Source of the DNA: JAEUOS01 sp031423955 | GTDB taxonomy: Bacteria > Pseudomonadota > Gammaproteobacteria > Burkholderiales > JAEUOS01 | Length of the DNA: 64,000 bases | Reading direction: 5' to 3' | NCBI GenBank assembly: GCA_031423955.1 | Contig: JANPGJ010000036.1 | Span: 12,581 to 76,580 of the forward strand | Shown here: piece after piece, positions 8,918-17,740 of the stretch | Layout of the letters: each line of letters begins with the position of its first letter | Numbering within the stretch: the stretch's first letter is position 1 | Made by a program: the position numbers and the translations under genes | The notes under the pieces: generated by a model | Told to the model about the DNA's origin: nothing | What the model saw: the letters and a program-made list of their open reading frames with translations, nothing else | Databases searched by the model: none

Positions 8918-10012
8918 ATGAGCGTCAAATGCGGCATCGTCGGGCTGCCCAATGTGGGCAAGTCCACCCTGTTCAATGCCCTCACCCGCGCCGGCATCGC
9001 TGCCGAGAACTACCCGTTTTGCACCATCGAACCCAACGTCGGCATCGTCGAGGTGCCCGATGCGCGCCTGGCGGAACTGGCGAAGATCGTGGTGCCGCAG
9101 CGCGTGCTGCCGGCGGCGGTGGAGTTCGTCGACATCGCCGGATTGGTGGCCGGTGCATCGAAGGGGGAAGGACTGGGTAACCAGTTTCTCGCCAACATTC
9201 GCGAAACCGATGCGATTGCGCATGTGGTGCGCTGCTTCGAGGACAGCAATGTGGTGCATGTCAACGGCCGGGTCGATCCGGTGGCCGACATCGAAACCAT
9301 CAACACCGAACTTGCGCTGGCCGATCTCGCCTCTGTGGAGAAGCACTACAGCCGCTATTCCAAGATCGCCAAATCCGGCGGCGACAAGGAGGCGCAGAGA
9401 ATCGTCGCCCTGTTGGACAAGATTCAGCCGGTGTTGAACGAGGCGAGGCCGGCGCGCAGCGTCGCCTTGTCCAAGGAGGAGCGGGAGTTGCTCAAGCCCT
9501 TGTTCCTGCTGACCGCCAAACCCAGCATGTATGTCGCAAATGTGTCGGAAACGGGATTCGAAAACAACCCGATGCTTGATCGTGTCAAGGCCCACGCCGC
9601 CGCCGAGCATGCGCCGGTGGTGGCGATCAGCTGCGCGATCGAGGCCGAGATCGGCGGGCTTGACGAGGCAGACAAGCTTGATTTCCTCAAGGAAATGGGA
9701 ATGACCGAGCCGGGCCTGAACCGGGTGATTCGGGCAGGCTATGCGCTGCTTGGCCTGCAGACCTATTTCACCGCCGGCGTCAAGGAGGTGCGCGCCTGGA
9801 CCGTGCATGTCGGCGCTTCCGCGCCGCAGGCGGCAGGCGTGATCCACACCGATTTTGAAAAGGGATTCATTCGCGCCGAGGTGATCGCCTATGACGACTT
9901 CCTTGCCTGCAAGGGCGAGCAGGGCGCGAAGGATCGCGGCAAAATGCGTGTTGAGGGCAAGGAATACATTGTCAAGGACGGCGATGTTATGCACTTCAGG
10001 TTCAACGTCTGA
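8918..10012 (+). CDS. ychF: redox-regulated ATPase YchF (OLA1 family)
   Basis: 364 aa, the standard length. An Obg-related P-loop NTPase that hydrolyses ATP rather than GTP. The G1 loop is GLPNVGKSTLFNALT (residues 8-22), G3 is DIAGLV, and the G4 position reads NVSE instead of NKxD, the hallmark of ATP specificity in this family. The C-terminal TGS-like domain contains YFTAGVKEVRAWTVHVG. The family is linked to ribosome interaction and oxidative stress control. It begins 11 bp after the patatin-like gene and is probably in the same transcript as pth. Confidence 0.97.
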   Translation: MSVKCGIVGLPNVGKSTLFNALTRAGIAAENYPFCTIEPNVGIVEVPDARLAELAKIVVPQRVLPAAVEFVDIAGLVAGASKGEGLGNQFLANIRETDAIAHVVRCFEDSNVVHVNGRVDPVADIETINTELALADLASVEKHYSRYSKIAKSGGDKEAQRIVALLDKIQPVLNEARPARSVALSKEERELLKPLFLLTAKPSMYVANVSETGFENNPMLDRVKAHAAAEHAPVVAISCAIEAEIGGLDEADKLDFLKEMGMTEPGLNRVIRAGYALLGLQTYFTAGVKEVRAWTVHVGASAPQAAGVIHTDFEKGFIRAEVIAYDDFLACKGEQGAKDRGKMRVEGKEYIVKDGDVMHFRFNV

Positions 10013-10081
10013 GAAAACGCGGAACAAGTGCCTGGCATGCAGGCGATTGAACGGGAGTTCTTTCCAATTTGACCGGTTGTA

Positions 10082-10135
10082 GAAGCGGCTTTATCAACCT
10101 GCTGACTGATTCAGTGTTTGTCTAAAGGCCGCTTC
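10082..10135. repeat. inverted repeat downstream of ychF
   Basis: GAAGCGG at 10082-10088 is mirrored by CCGCTTC at 10129-10135, and a nested CTGA/TCAG hairpin lies in the 40-nt loop. There is no T tract, so it is at most a weak terminator or a transcript-end structure between ychF and the AsmA gene. Confidence 0.35.
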
Positions 10136-10208
10136 CGGGTATGGCAGCGTGCTTTCCAGATCGCCTTACGCTACACTTTCTTCAACCTCGAACCAGTCGG
10201 CTCTAACC

Positions 10209-12896
10209 ATGAAACTGCTCAAGTGGCTTGGCATCATCGTCGGCGGACTCGTCGTCCTGTTGATTGTGGCCGTCGGCATCATCAGCGCGACCTTTGATCC
10301 GAACAAATACAAGGACGATCTCACCGAGCTGGTCAAGGACAAGAAGCAGCGCACACTGGCGATTCCCGGCAACATCACACTCAAGGTATTTCCCAAGCTC
10401 GGCGTCGAACTCGGGCAGGTAACGCTGTCCGAGTTCAAGAGCGACAAGCAGTTCATGAAACTTGAGCGCGCCAAGCTGTTTGTCGATCTGATGCCGCTTC
10501 TGAAAAAGGAACTGATCGTCGACAAGATCGAGGTCGACGGACTCGCCGCGAACGTGGTTCGCGGGCGTGACGGCAAGTTCAATTTCGACGATTTGCTGTC
10601 GAAGGACGAAAAAGCCGAAGACAAGATCAAATTCGACGTCGAGGGCATCAAGTTGTCGGGTGCGACGGTTACCTATCGCGATGATGCCACCGGGCAGACG
10701 CTGACCCTCGGGCAGCTTGGTCTGAGCACTGGCAGGATCGCCGACAAGGTGCCGGGCAAGATTGAATTCACCGCTCGGGCAGAAGGCTTGAGGCCGGCGA
10801 TCAACGCACAGATCAGTTTTGCCGGCGGCGTTCTGTTCGACCTCGAAAAAAAGCAGTTCGCATTCACTGCACTGGAGGCCAAGGTGGCGGGATCGCTGCG
10901 CCAACCGGCAGAAAAGGGCAAGCCGGGGCTGGATCTGGCTGGCCTGGACGGCAAAATTTCCGCCGGTGACCTCAAGGTCGACGGCAACACGCTGGCCATC
11001 GATGCGCAAAAGCTGGCCCTTGAGATGCGTGGAACGATGGACCGTGAACCGTTCGAAATCAACCTGAGCGCGCCAAAACTTGCGGCCAATGGCAGGACGC
11101 AAGCGGTGCTGGCCGAAAAGATCCAGCTCGAAGCCAAGGGAAGGCATCGCAACGAGTCCGGCTCGGTCAAGCTTGACGCCGCGAAGTTCGAGGCCGACAT
11201 GGGCAATCACAAGATTGCGGTAGAAGGGCTGACTGCCACTGGGTCCGGCGCGATGCCCGGACTTCTGCTCAATGATTTCAAAGCCAAGGTCCCGAAGCTC
11301 TTGGTCAACCTCGGGGCCGGTCAGATCGCACTCGACGGCATCGCGCTGACCGCCGTGGGCAAGCGCGGGGATGAGGGGTTCGATCTCAAGGTTGATGCAC
11401 CGAAACTGGCGATCAACAAGGATTCTGCGAGTGGCGAGGCGATCACCGGCAGCATCAAGTTGTCCGGTCGCGAAGTGGTCGATGCGAAATTCAGTTTAAG
11501 CGAGGTCAAGGGTTCGGCCAAGGCGCTTGCCATTGGCAAGATCGCGTTCGATATCGCGCAGGCGAAGTTCGGCGAAACCATGATTGTCGGCACAGTCAAC
11601 ACGACTCTGACGGCGAATCTGGAGGCGAAGCAGTTCGACCTGCCTCGTTTCGCTGCCGACCTGACCGTTGCCAATCCGCAAATGCCGATGAAGAGTGTGA
11701 AGTTGCCGATCAGCGGCAGCCTGCGCGCCGACCTGACGCGCGAGACTGCCAGCGCTGACCTGACGACCAAGTTCGACGACAGCATGATCGCGGCCAAGCT
11801 CGGCATGACCCGATTCAAGAATTCCGCCCTGAGCTTCGAGGTGACGGTCGATACTCTCAACGTCGACAAATATTTTCCGCCGAAGGCCGGGGGCGACACC
11901 GGCAAGGGCAAACCGGTGGAGGCAGAGAAGCCGTTCGATCTGGCCGCGTTGAAGACCTTGAATGCGAGCGGAACGATCAAGGTCGGCCAATTGCAGGTCA
12001 ACAACGTCAAGGCTGCCAACGTGACGGTGGTCGTCAAGGCCGCTGGCGGCAAGCTCGACTTGAATCCGATGAATGCCGGTATGTATCAGGGCACGCTTGC
12101 CGGTGCTGTGAGCGTGAACGCCAACAGCAACACCATCGCTATCCGCCAGAATCTCACCGCGGTCAACATCAATCCGCTAATGAAGGATGCGCTCAACAAG
12201 GACATTCTCGAGGGGCGCGGCAATATCATGCTCGATCTCACCACCAGCGGCAGCACCGTAAGCCAGCTCAAGAAGGCACTCAACGGTTCAACCTCGATTT
12301 TGCTCAAGGATGGTGCCTACAAGGGCATCAACCTGGCCAAGTCGTTTCGCGAAGCCAAGGCGGCGCTGACGCTCAACAAGTCGAAAATCCAGGAGGCGAA
12401 GAAGGAAGACAAGACCGACTTCACCGAAATGAAGATCAGTGCCCTGATCAAGAACGGCATCGCCAGTTCGGATGACCTTGATGCGAAGTCACCGTTCCTG
12501 CGTCTGGGGGGCGCGGGGAGCGTCGATATTGCGGCCGGCTCGATGGACTACCTGGCCAAGGCAACGGTGGTCAATACGTCGGGCGGGCAGGATTCGAAGG
12601 ACATGGCGGCGCTCAAGGGCCTGACCATTCCGGTCAAGATCAACGGGCCGTTTGATGCGCTCAAGTATGACGTTCAGTACGCCGCCGTCGCCGGCAGTCT
12701 GGCGACCGAAAAGGTGAAGGATACGGTCAAGGACAGTTTGAAGGAGAAGCTCGGCCTGACCAAGCCGCAGGACAAGGCCGGGCAGGCGCCAGCGGCCGGC
12801 CAGGCGCCAGTGCCGGCCGGTCAGCAACCGGCGGCCCAGCCGCAGTCAGCGAAGGACAAGGCGAAGGAAAAGCTGCGAGGACTGCTTGGCCGCTAG
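10209..12896 (+). CDS. AsmA family protein
   Basis: 895 aa from the ATG at 10209, which places the hydrophobic N-terminal anchor (IIVGGLVVLLIVAVGII, residues 8-24) right after a short positive start. An ATG 20 codons upstream is possible but would bury the anchor. The body is the repetitive beta-strand pattern of AsmA/TamB-like proteins, with the typical opening FDPNKYKDDL, and a conserved C-terminal AsmA region containing ALNGSTSILLKDGAYKGINL. The last 60 residues are Gln/Ala/Pro/Lys-rich. AsmA-clan proteins are inner-membrane-anchored periplasmic bridges implicated in phospholipid delivery to the outer membrane. It is apparently monocistronic or linked to mutY, 27 bp downstream. Confidence 0.9.
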   Translation: MKLLKWLGIIVGGLVVLLIVAVGIISATFDPNKYKDDLTELVKDKKQRTLAIPGNITLKVFPKLGVELGQVTLSEFKSDKQFMKLERAKLFVDLMPLLKKELIVDKIEVDGLAANVVRGRDGKFNFDDLLSKDEKAEDKIKFDVEGIKLSGATVTYRDDATGQTLTLGQLGLSTGRIADKVPGKIEFTARAEGLRPAINAQISFAGGVLFDLEKKQFAFTALEAKVAGSLRQPAEKGKPGLDLAGLDGKISAGDLKVDGNTLAIDAQKLALEMRGTMDREPFEINLSAPKLAANGRTQAVLAEKIQLEAKGRHRNESGSVKLDAAKFEADMGNHKIAVEGLTATGSGAMPGLLLNDFKAKVPKLLVNLGAGQIALDGIALTAVGKRGDEGFDLKVDAPKLAINKDSASGEAITGSIKLSGREVVDAKFSLSEVKGSAKALAIGKIAFDIAQAKFGETMIVGTVNTTLTANLEAKQFDLPRFAADLTVANPQMPMKSVKLPISGSLRADLTRETASADLTTKFDDSMIAAKLGMTRFKNSALSFEVTVDTLNVDKYFPPKAGGDTGKGKPVEAEKPFDLAALKTLNASGTIKVGQLQVNNVKAANVTVVVKAAGGKLDLNPMNAGMYQGTLAGAVSVNANSNTIAIRQNLTAVNINPLMKDALNKDILEGRGNIMLDLTTSGSTVSQLKKALNGSTSILLKDGAYKGINLAKSFREAKAALTLNKSKIQEAKKEDKTDFTEMKISALIKNGIASSDDLDAKSPFLRLGGAGSVDIAAGSMDYLAKATVVNTSGGQDSKDMAALKGLTIPVKINGPFDALKYDVQYAAVAGSLATEKVKDTVKDSLKEKLGLTKPQDKAGQAPAAGQAPVPAGQQPAAQPQSAKDKAKEKLRGLLGR

Positions 12897-12923
12897 CAAG
12901 CCTGGGTCCGGGCGTCGTGCCCG

Positions 12924-14072
12924 GTGAGATCAGAATCGGATCCTTCGCCGCCGCCGACCGGCCTGTCGGCATCCGCGGAATCAGGCCGTGCGGCGGCACC
13001 ATTCGGGCCGCCGGCCGGTGATTTCGCTTCACGCGTGATCAATTGGCAACGCAGGCACGGCCGGCATGGTTTGCCGTGGCAGAACACGCGGGACCCCTAC
13101 CGGGTCTGGTTGTCGGAAATCATGCTGCAGCAGACCCAGGTCGCGGCTGTGCTCGCCTACTATCAGCGCTTTCTGGATCGTTTCCCGGATGTGGTGTCGC
13201 TGGCGCGGGCGGAGACTGATGAAGTGATGCGATTCTGGAGCGGCCTTGGTTATTACAGCCGGGCGCGCAACCTGCATCGTGCTGCGCGCAGCATCGCCAA
13301 CAATCCAGGTGCGGCTTTTCCGTCAACGCCTGCCGAATTGCAACAATTGCCCGGAATCGGTCGCTCGACTGCCGCCGCGATTGCGACCTTTGCGTTCGGC
13401 CAGCGCGCGGCGATTCTCGACGGTAATGTGAAGCGGGTCTTTGCGCGACATTTTGGCGTCGCGGGCTACCCCGGTTTGCCGGCAGTGGAGAAACAGTTGT
13501 GGCGGCACGCGGAGGCTCTGCTGCCTTGGCGAGGCAGCGAGGCATACACGCAGGGGCTGATGGATCTCGGAGCGACGCTTTGCACCCGCACGCGGCCACG
13601 TTGCGATGCATGCCCGGTGTCAGTGACCTGCGTGGCGCGCGCCGCGGGACGCACCGCCGAACTCCCGAATGCGAAGCCGCGCAAGGTGCTGCCGCGTCGT
13701 ACCTGTGTGATGCTGGTGCTGCTCCACGGCGGCAAGGTATTGCTTGAGAGGCGGCCGCCGACCGGCATCTGGGGGGGCTTGCTGTGCCTGCCGCAGGCCG
13801 ATGACCCCGGCGCGGCGCGTGCGCTGGCTGAGCGCCTTGGTGGTGACTGGGATGCACATGTCGCGCTCGCGACCATTGAGCATGGCTTCACGCACTATCA
13901 CCTGACCATCCAAGCACTTGGTCTCGGCGTTCTTGCTGCAGTGGGGCTTGCGCCTGCCGTGCGGGAGCCACGCTACCGCTGGCTGGAGTTGTCGGAAACC
14001 GGTGATGCCGGCTTGCCAGCACCGGTAAAAAAGCTGCTGTCGGGATTGGGCAATCCCCCGCTGTTTGCCTGA
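12924..14072 (+). CDS. mutY: A/G-specific adenine DNA glycosylase (MutY)
   Basis: 382 aa. It removes adenine mispaired with 8-oxoG. The helix-hairpin-helix/GPD core is visible: LPWQNTRDPYRVWLSEIMLQQTQV (catalytic Glu), LPGIGRSTAAAIATFAFG, then LDGNVKRVFAR with the conserved Asp. The 4Fe-4S loop is intact as C-x6-C-x2-C-x5-C (CTRTRPRCDACPVSVTC). A C-terminal NUDIX-like domain follows with RRPPTGIWGGLLCLP. The chosen start is GTG at 12924; the first 30 or so residues are low-complexity (Pro/Ser/Ala), so the true start may be further in. It converges with the minus-strand LON-domain gene, whose stop is 12 bp away. Confidence 0.95.
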   Translation: MRSESDPSPPPTGLSASAESGRAAAPFGPPAGDFASRVINWQRRHGRHGLPWQNTRDPYRVWLSEIMLQQTQVAAVLAYYQRFLDRFPDVVSLARAETDEVMRFWSGLGYYSRARNLHRAARSIANNPGAAFPSTPAELQQLPGIGRSTAAAIATFAFGQRAAILDGNVKRVFARHFGVAGYPGLPAVEKQLWRHAEALLPWRGSEAYTQGLMDLGATLCTRTRPRCDACPVSVTCVARAAGRTAELPNAKPRKVLPRRTCVMLVLLHGGKVLLERRPPTGIWGGLLCLPQADDPGAARALAERLGGDWDAHVALATIEHGFTHYHLTIQALGLGVLAAVGLAPAVREPRYRWLELSETGDAGLPAPVKKLLSGLGNPPLFA

Positions 14073-14084
14073 AGGGCGGATTGC

Positions 14085-14699
14085 CTACTTCAATCCCTGT
14101 TGTTCGAGAAAGCGGTGAATGGTCGTAAGGCGCAGGTCGGGGTCCTCAAGTTCCATCAATTTTTGTTTTGCCAGTGGCGGGATGGGCAACACTTCGGCCA
14201 GGCGATTCGCAAGCCATCCGGCCTCGTCGAAGTAGTGGGGTTGCGGCATCATTTCGGCCGGTAGCCTGGGCAGCAGCGCTTTCAGGAGCGTGGCGCAGGA
14301 GGTGAGTTCGGGGCGTACGGCAAGCACCGGGTCGTCAGCAATGCGATGAGCAAGCGCGCGGATCAACCCGTCCGCGGCGACACTTGTGGATTCGATACGA
14401 AAGCGATAGGTACCAGCGGTCTTGATCTGCAGGACGCCGAGCTGTTGCATGTCCCAGTCATGGATTTCAGCCAGACAGCCGATCACATGGGGCAGCGCGG
14501 GCGTGCCGACTTCAGAGCCTTCGCGGATCAGGCAGACGCCGAACGGCGTGCCGCGCTTCATGCAGTCGCGCGTCATGTCGACATAGCGTGCCTCGAACAC
14601 GCGAAGTGGCAGTTGCCCTCCGGGAAACAGCACGGTGCCAAGAGGAAAAATCGGCAAGTGCTTCCAGTCCGGCGCGACGGTCGCAGGCGACGTGCTCAA
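14085..14699 (-). CDS. LON peptidase substrate-binding domain protein
   Basis: 204 aa consisting only of a Lon N-terminal (substrate-binding) domain. The signature LPIFPLGTVLFPGGQLPLRVFEARY lies at residues 15-39, followed by FGVCLIREGSEVG. There is no AAA+ or protease module. Function is unknown; such stand-alone LON proteins may act as adaptors. Its ATG overlaps the rapZ stop (ATGA), so it is the translationally coupled last gene of the rapZ transcript. LON-domain genes next to rapZ are common in betaproteobacteria. Confidence 0.92.
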   Translation of the reverse strand: MSTSPATVAPDWKHLPIFPLGTVLFPGGQLPLRVFEARYVDMTRDCMKRGTPFGVCLIREGSEVGTPALPHVIGCLAEIHDWDMQQLGVLQIKTAGTYRFRIESTSVAADGLIRALAHRIADDPVLAVRPELTSCATLLKALLPRLPAEMMPQPHYFDEAGWLANRLAEVLPIPPLAKQKLMELEDPDLRLTTIHRFLEQQGLK

Positions 14700-15577
14700 G
14701 TCGGTCGCACCTCGCGATGGCGGACCAGGATTTCGGCGCCGATTGCGCCGGTGCCGCGTTGCTGGAAGCTGGCGGCCAGGCGCTCGGCGAAATACACCGA
14801 CCTGTGCTGCCCGCCGGTGCAGCCGATGGCCACGGTGAGATAGTGGCGATTGTCACGGGCGAACGCGGGCAGCCATTTCGCCACGAACTGGTCGATGTCG
14901 GCCAGCAGTTCCTGTGCCGCCGGGGTGCCATCAAGAAATTCAATCACCGGGGCATCGCGCCCGGTCAATGGTCGCAGCAGCGGATCGTAATGCGGATTGG
15001 GCAGGGGGCGGACATCGAAGACCAGGTCGGCATCGAGCGGGATACCATGCTTGAATCCGAACGAGGTGAACACCAGGGTAAGTTCGGAGCGGCCCGATTT
15101 CAGAAAATCCTTGAGCCAGTCGCGCAGAGTGTTCGGCCGCAAATCACTGGTATCGATGTGGTGTGCCAGCGGCTGAACTTCAGCCAGCAGTTCGCGCTCG
15201 CGCTCGATGTACTCGGGAATGGTGGCGGTGCCGTCGTCGAGCGGATGGCGGCGCCGCGTTTCGGAAAAACGCTTGATCAGGGTTTCTGTCTTGGCGTCGA
15301 GAAACAGCACACGCACGTCGACCCCGTAGAAGGTGAGATTCGACAGGTATTGTGGCAGATCAGTGAGGCCCTTGCGCACAGTGTCGGTGAGCGATGCAGT
15401 GCGTGCATCAACGGCGACGGCAACCTGGTCGCGCCCGGCTTCGCGCAGCGTCGCGACCAGTTCCGGCAACAGTGGCGCCGGCAGGTTGTCGACACAGTAA
15501 TATCCCGCATCCTCGAGTACATGCAAAGCGACGCTCTTGCCGGAGCCCGAGAGGCCGGTCACCAGGATCAGTTGCAC
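14696..15577 (-). CDS. rapZ: RNase adapter protein RapZ
   Basis: 293 aa from a GTG at 15577, chosen because it puts the Walker A motif GLSGSGKSVALHVLEDAGYYC at the extreme N-terminus as in all RapZ proteins. Upstream in-frame codons (to 15754) encode unrelated low-complexity sequence. The nucleotide-binding domain is followed by the C-terminal domain with GCTGGQHRSVYFAERLA, the RNA- and metabolite-sensing part. In E. coli RapZ directs RNase E to the GlmZ sRNA and so controls glucosamine-6-phosphate synthesis. The neighbouring hprK-ptsN genes keep it in its classical PTS context. Confidence 0.95.
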   Translation of the reverse strand: MQLILVTGLSGSGKSVALHVLEDAGYYCVDNLPAPLLPELVATLREAGRDQVAVAVDARTASLTDTVRKGLTDLPQYLSNLTFYGVDVRVLFLDAKTETLIKRFSETRRRHPLDDGTATIPEYIERERELLAEVQPLAHHIDTSDLRPNTLRDWLKDFLKSGRSELTLVFTSFGFKHGIPLDADLVFDVRPLPNPHYDPLLRPLTGRDAPVIEFLDGTPAAQELLADIDQFVAKWLPAFARDNRHYLTVAIGCTGGQHRSVYFAERLAASFQQRGTGAIGAEILVRHREVRPT

Positions 15578-15710
15578 GATTGTCGCCCTGGAGGCGCCAG
15601 ATGCGTTCGACGATGCAGGGCGGCCGAAATCCGGCGCGGCGGCGCGCTGCTGCGTGTGGCGCTGACAGTAAGTACGGGCATGGGATGCAACATCGGTCGA
15701 ATGATGCCGC

Positions 15711-15742
15711 AAAAGCAAGCGGGGCGCACTAATGTGCGCCCC
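15711..15742 (-). terminator. intrinsic terminator of the psiF-family gene
   Basis: A perfect 9-bp inverted repeat, GGGGCGCAC (15721-15729) and GTGCGCCCC (15734-15742), with a 4-nt loop. On the minus strand it is followed by GCTTGCTTTT. It starts 27 nt past the psiF-family stop and should separate that gene from rapZ. Confidence 0.75.
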
Positions 15743-15769
15743 GACAGGCAGCAACCGACTACGCGGGCG

Positions 15770-16051
15770 TCACTTGCTCAGGCACTCCTTCATGAAGGTC
15801 TTGCGCTCGTCACCTTTCTTGCCGGCGGCGTCCTTGTTGCAGGTTTTCATCTTGGTCTGCTGCGCGACTTTCTTGTCCGACAGGCATGACTTCATGAACG
15901 CCTTGCGCTCATCGCCTTTCTTGCCTTCGGCGGACTTGTTGCACTCGGCCATTTTTCCTTGCTGCTTGGTCGGTTCCTTCTTGTCCTGCGCCAGAGCCGG
16001 TGTCGCGGCCAGCGGGAGTGCAAGCATCAAACAGGCGAAAAGCTTTTTCAT
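15770..16051 (-). CDS. PsiF-repeat periplasmic protein
   Basis: 93 aa. A Sec signal peptide ending at ALA|Q (about residue 21) precedes a short, very basic and acidic mature chain made of two near-identical PsiF repeats: MAECNKSAEGKKGDERKAFM at about 34-53 and MKTCNKDAAGKKGDERKTFM near 67-86, each with two Cys. PsiF was named as phosphate-starvation-inducible in E. coli; its biochemical role is unknown. The gene has its own promoter candidate (16120-16149), an AGAGG ribosome site and its own terminator. It is therefore an independent unit between hprK and rapZ. Confidence 0.92.
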   Translation of the reverse strand: MKKLFACLMLALPLAATPALAQDKKEPTKQQGKMAECNKSAEGKKGDERKAFMKSCLSDKKVAQQTKMKTCNKDAAGKKGDERKTFMKECLSK

Positions 16052-16119
16052 CGGGTGGTCCTCTCAGGGTTTGATGGCCGCCGTATCGCACGCCCCCTGG
16101 CGCGCCGGCTCCGATGGGA

Positions 16120-16149
16120 ATTAGAGCACGGTTTGCGACAATATGTCAC
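16120..16149 (-). promoter_or_regulatory. sigma-70-type promoter for the psiF-family gene
   Basis: On the minus strand GTGACA (16149-16144) and TCTAAT (16125-16120) are 18 bp apart, each one base off consensus. The start point would be near 16113, giving a leader of about 60 nt before the ATG at 16051. I see no clear Pho box. Confidence 0.5.
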
Positions 16150-16169
16150 CACGCTGTGGGGCCGACGGT

Positions 16170-17111
16170 TCAGCCTTCGTCCATCGCGTTCTGCTGCCGT
16201 GCCATGAAGTCGGCCATCGTATCGACGCCACGCAACTGCAGGATGGTGTTGCGCACCGCAGCCTCGACCAGCACGGCGAGATTGCGGCCGGCGGCGACCG
16301 GGATACTGACGCGGCGCACATTGACGCCCATCAGTTCGTGATAGTTGGCGTTCAATGGCAATCGTTCATAGTCCGCTTTTGCCGAGGCGCTTGGCCGCTC
16401 CAGATGGACGATCAGCTTGACATTCATTTTCGGCCGCACCGCGGTTTCGCCGAAAATCGCCTTGATGTCGAGCAGGCCCAGACCGCGCACTTCGAGCAGA
16501 TCCTTGAGCAGAGGGGGGCAGCGGCCTTCGATCGTTTTTGGGGCGATCTTGGTCAGTTCAACCACGTCGTCAGCCACCAGGCCATGGCCGCGGCTGATCA
16601 ACTCCAGTCCCAGTTCGCTCTTGCCGAGGCCGGATTCGCCGGTGATCATCACGCCCAGACCCAGCACATCGACCAGGACACCGTGCGAGGTGGTCTTTTC
16701 GGCCAGCAGTTTGGTCAGGTAGACCCGCAGCATGTCGATCACGGACGCCGCCGCGGTGGGGGTGGTGAACACCGGGACGCAGTGATGAGCACAGGCTTCG
16801 ACCACCAGGGCGGGGGCATTCACGCCATCAGCGACAATCACGGCCGGCGGGCCGCCGCCGAGCAGTTCCGCCAGCAGGTGCTGCTGGCGCATGGCAGTCA
16901 ACTGCGCGAGGTATTCGTACTCCGGCAGCCCGATGACCTGGATCCGGTTCTTGTGGATCAGGTTCAGATGGCCGACGATGTCGGCCACCGCATGGGTGGC
17001 GTAGTCGTCCGGATTGAGGGTGCTGGCGCCGTGTTCTTCGCCGCCGATCCAGGTCAGGGCGAGTTCCTCGGCGGTGTCGTCGAACAGCGCTCTAAGGGTG
17101 AGAGTCTGCAT
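16170..17111 (-). CDS. hprK: HPr kinase/phosphorylase
   Basis: 313 aa. It phosphorylates HPr on a serine with ATP or PPi and reverses the reaction, here probably as part of the regulatory PTS-Ntr rather than sugar transport. The Walker A GESGLGKSELGLELISRGH lies near residues 155-173, followed by VADDVV. The family signature LLEVRGLGLLDIKAIFG near 207-223 is complete. The gene overlaps the end of ptsN by 20 bp. HPr, EI and EIIA-man genes are not in this window. Confidence 0.96.
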   Translation of the reverse strand: MQTLTLRALFDDTAEELALTWIGGEEHGASTLNPDDYATHAVADIVGHLNLIHKNRIQVIGLPEYEYLAQLTAMRQQHLLAELLGGGPPAVIVADGVNAPALVVEACAHHCVPVFTTPTAAASVIDMLRVYLTKLLAEKTTSHGVLVDVLGLGVMITGESGLGKSELGLELISRGHGLVADDVVELTKIAPKTIEGRCPPLLKDLLEVRGLGLLDIKAIFGETAVRPKMNVKLIVHLERPSASAKADYERLPLNANYHELMGVNVRRVSIPVAAGRNLAVLVEAAVRNTILQLRGVDTMADFMARQQNAMDEG

Positions 17112-17589
17112 CTGGGCGGAAAGTGATCAGGTCGTGATGAATGTGTTGCGCGTCGGGAAGGGTGGCCAGGCGTGAGCGCATGCGTTCATCGGCGAACATT
17201 TCCGCCAGCGCGGCCAGGATCTGCAGATGCGCGTCGGTGGCCTTTTCCGGAACCAGGACGAAGAACAGCAGATTGACCGGCTTTCCATCGGGCGCCTCAA
17301 ACGGGATCGCTTCCTTCAAGCGGAGAAATGCGCCGACCGGCGCGTTGAGCTTGGCGATGCGGCCGTGCGGTATCGCGACGCCCTGGCCCAGACCGGTCGA
17401 GCCGAGTCGTTCACGTGCGAACAGGCTGTCGAACACGGTTGATCGGGCGATGCCTTGGTGGTGCTGAAACAGCAGCCCGGCTTCATCGAACACCCTGCGC
17501 TTGCTCGACAAATCAAGGTCGAGTGCGACATTGGTCGGCGGCAGCAGTCTGGCGATGATCGAGGGGGCGCTATGGGGTTGCGAACTCAT
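17092..17589 (-). CDS. ptsN: PTS IIA-like nitrogen-regulatory protein PtsN (EIIA-Ntr)
   Basis: 165 aa EIIA of the fructose/Ntr type. The phosphoacceptor histidine lies in GVAIPHGRI, near residue 75, and the downstream PVNLLFFVLVPE strand is typical. EIIA-Ntr carries phosphate from the PTS-Ntr chain and regulates potassium transport and other targets. It lies directly upstream of hprK, with hpf and rpoN preceding it in transcription order: the classical rpoN-hpf-ptsN-hprK string. Confidence 0.95.
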   Translation of the reverse strand: MSSQPHSAPSIIARLLPPTNVALDLDLSSKRRVFDEAGLLFQHHQGIARSTVFDSLFARERLGSTGLGQGVAIPHGRIAKLNAPVGAFLRLKEAIPFEAPDGKPVNLLFFVLVPEKATDAHLQILAALAEMFADERMRSRLATLPDAQHIHHDLITFRPDADSHP

Positions 17590-17652
17590 GCTGCCTCGGC
17601 GATCTTGGGTCGTCGGGGGGATTGCGAGGCGCGGATTATACGCCCGGCCGTG

Positions 17653-17664
17653 GAAGGGCCCTTC
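17653..17664. repeat. 12-bp palindrome in the hpf-ptsN gap
   Basis: GAAGGGCCCTTC is a perfect palindrome in the 151-bp gap between hpf and ptsN. It could be an operator or a small mRNA structure; there is no adjacent T tract. Confidence 0.3.
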
Positions 17665-17740
17665 ATGGATCGCGCCCCTGGCGCTGAACGCGCCTGCACC
17701 TGCCGGATTGCGGCCAGCGCAGACGCGGTGTGGCCAATGA

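Noticed and set aside
8780..10027. 415-codon minus-strand open frame opposite ychF
   Set aside because: Antisense shadow of a strongly conserved gene in GC-rich DNA; composition is His/Arg-rich and no family is recognisable.
14588..15889. 433-codon plus-strand open frame opposite rapZ
   Set aside because: Antisense shadow; the minus strand carries unmistakable RapZ motifs.
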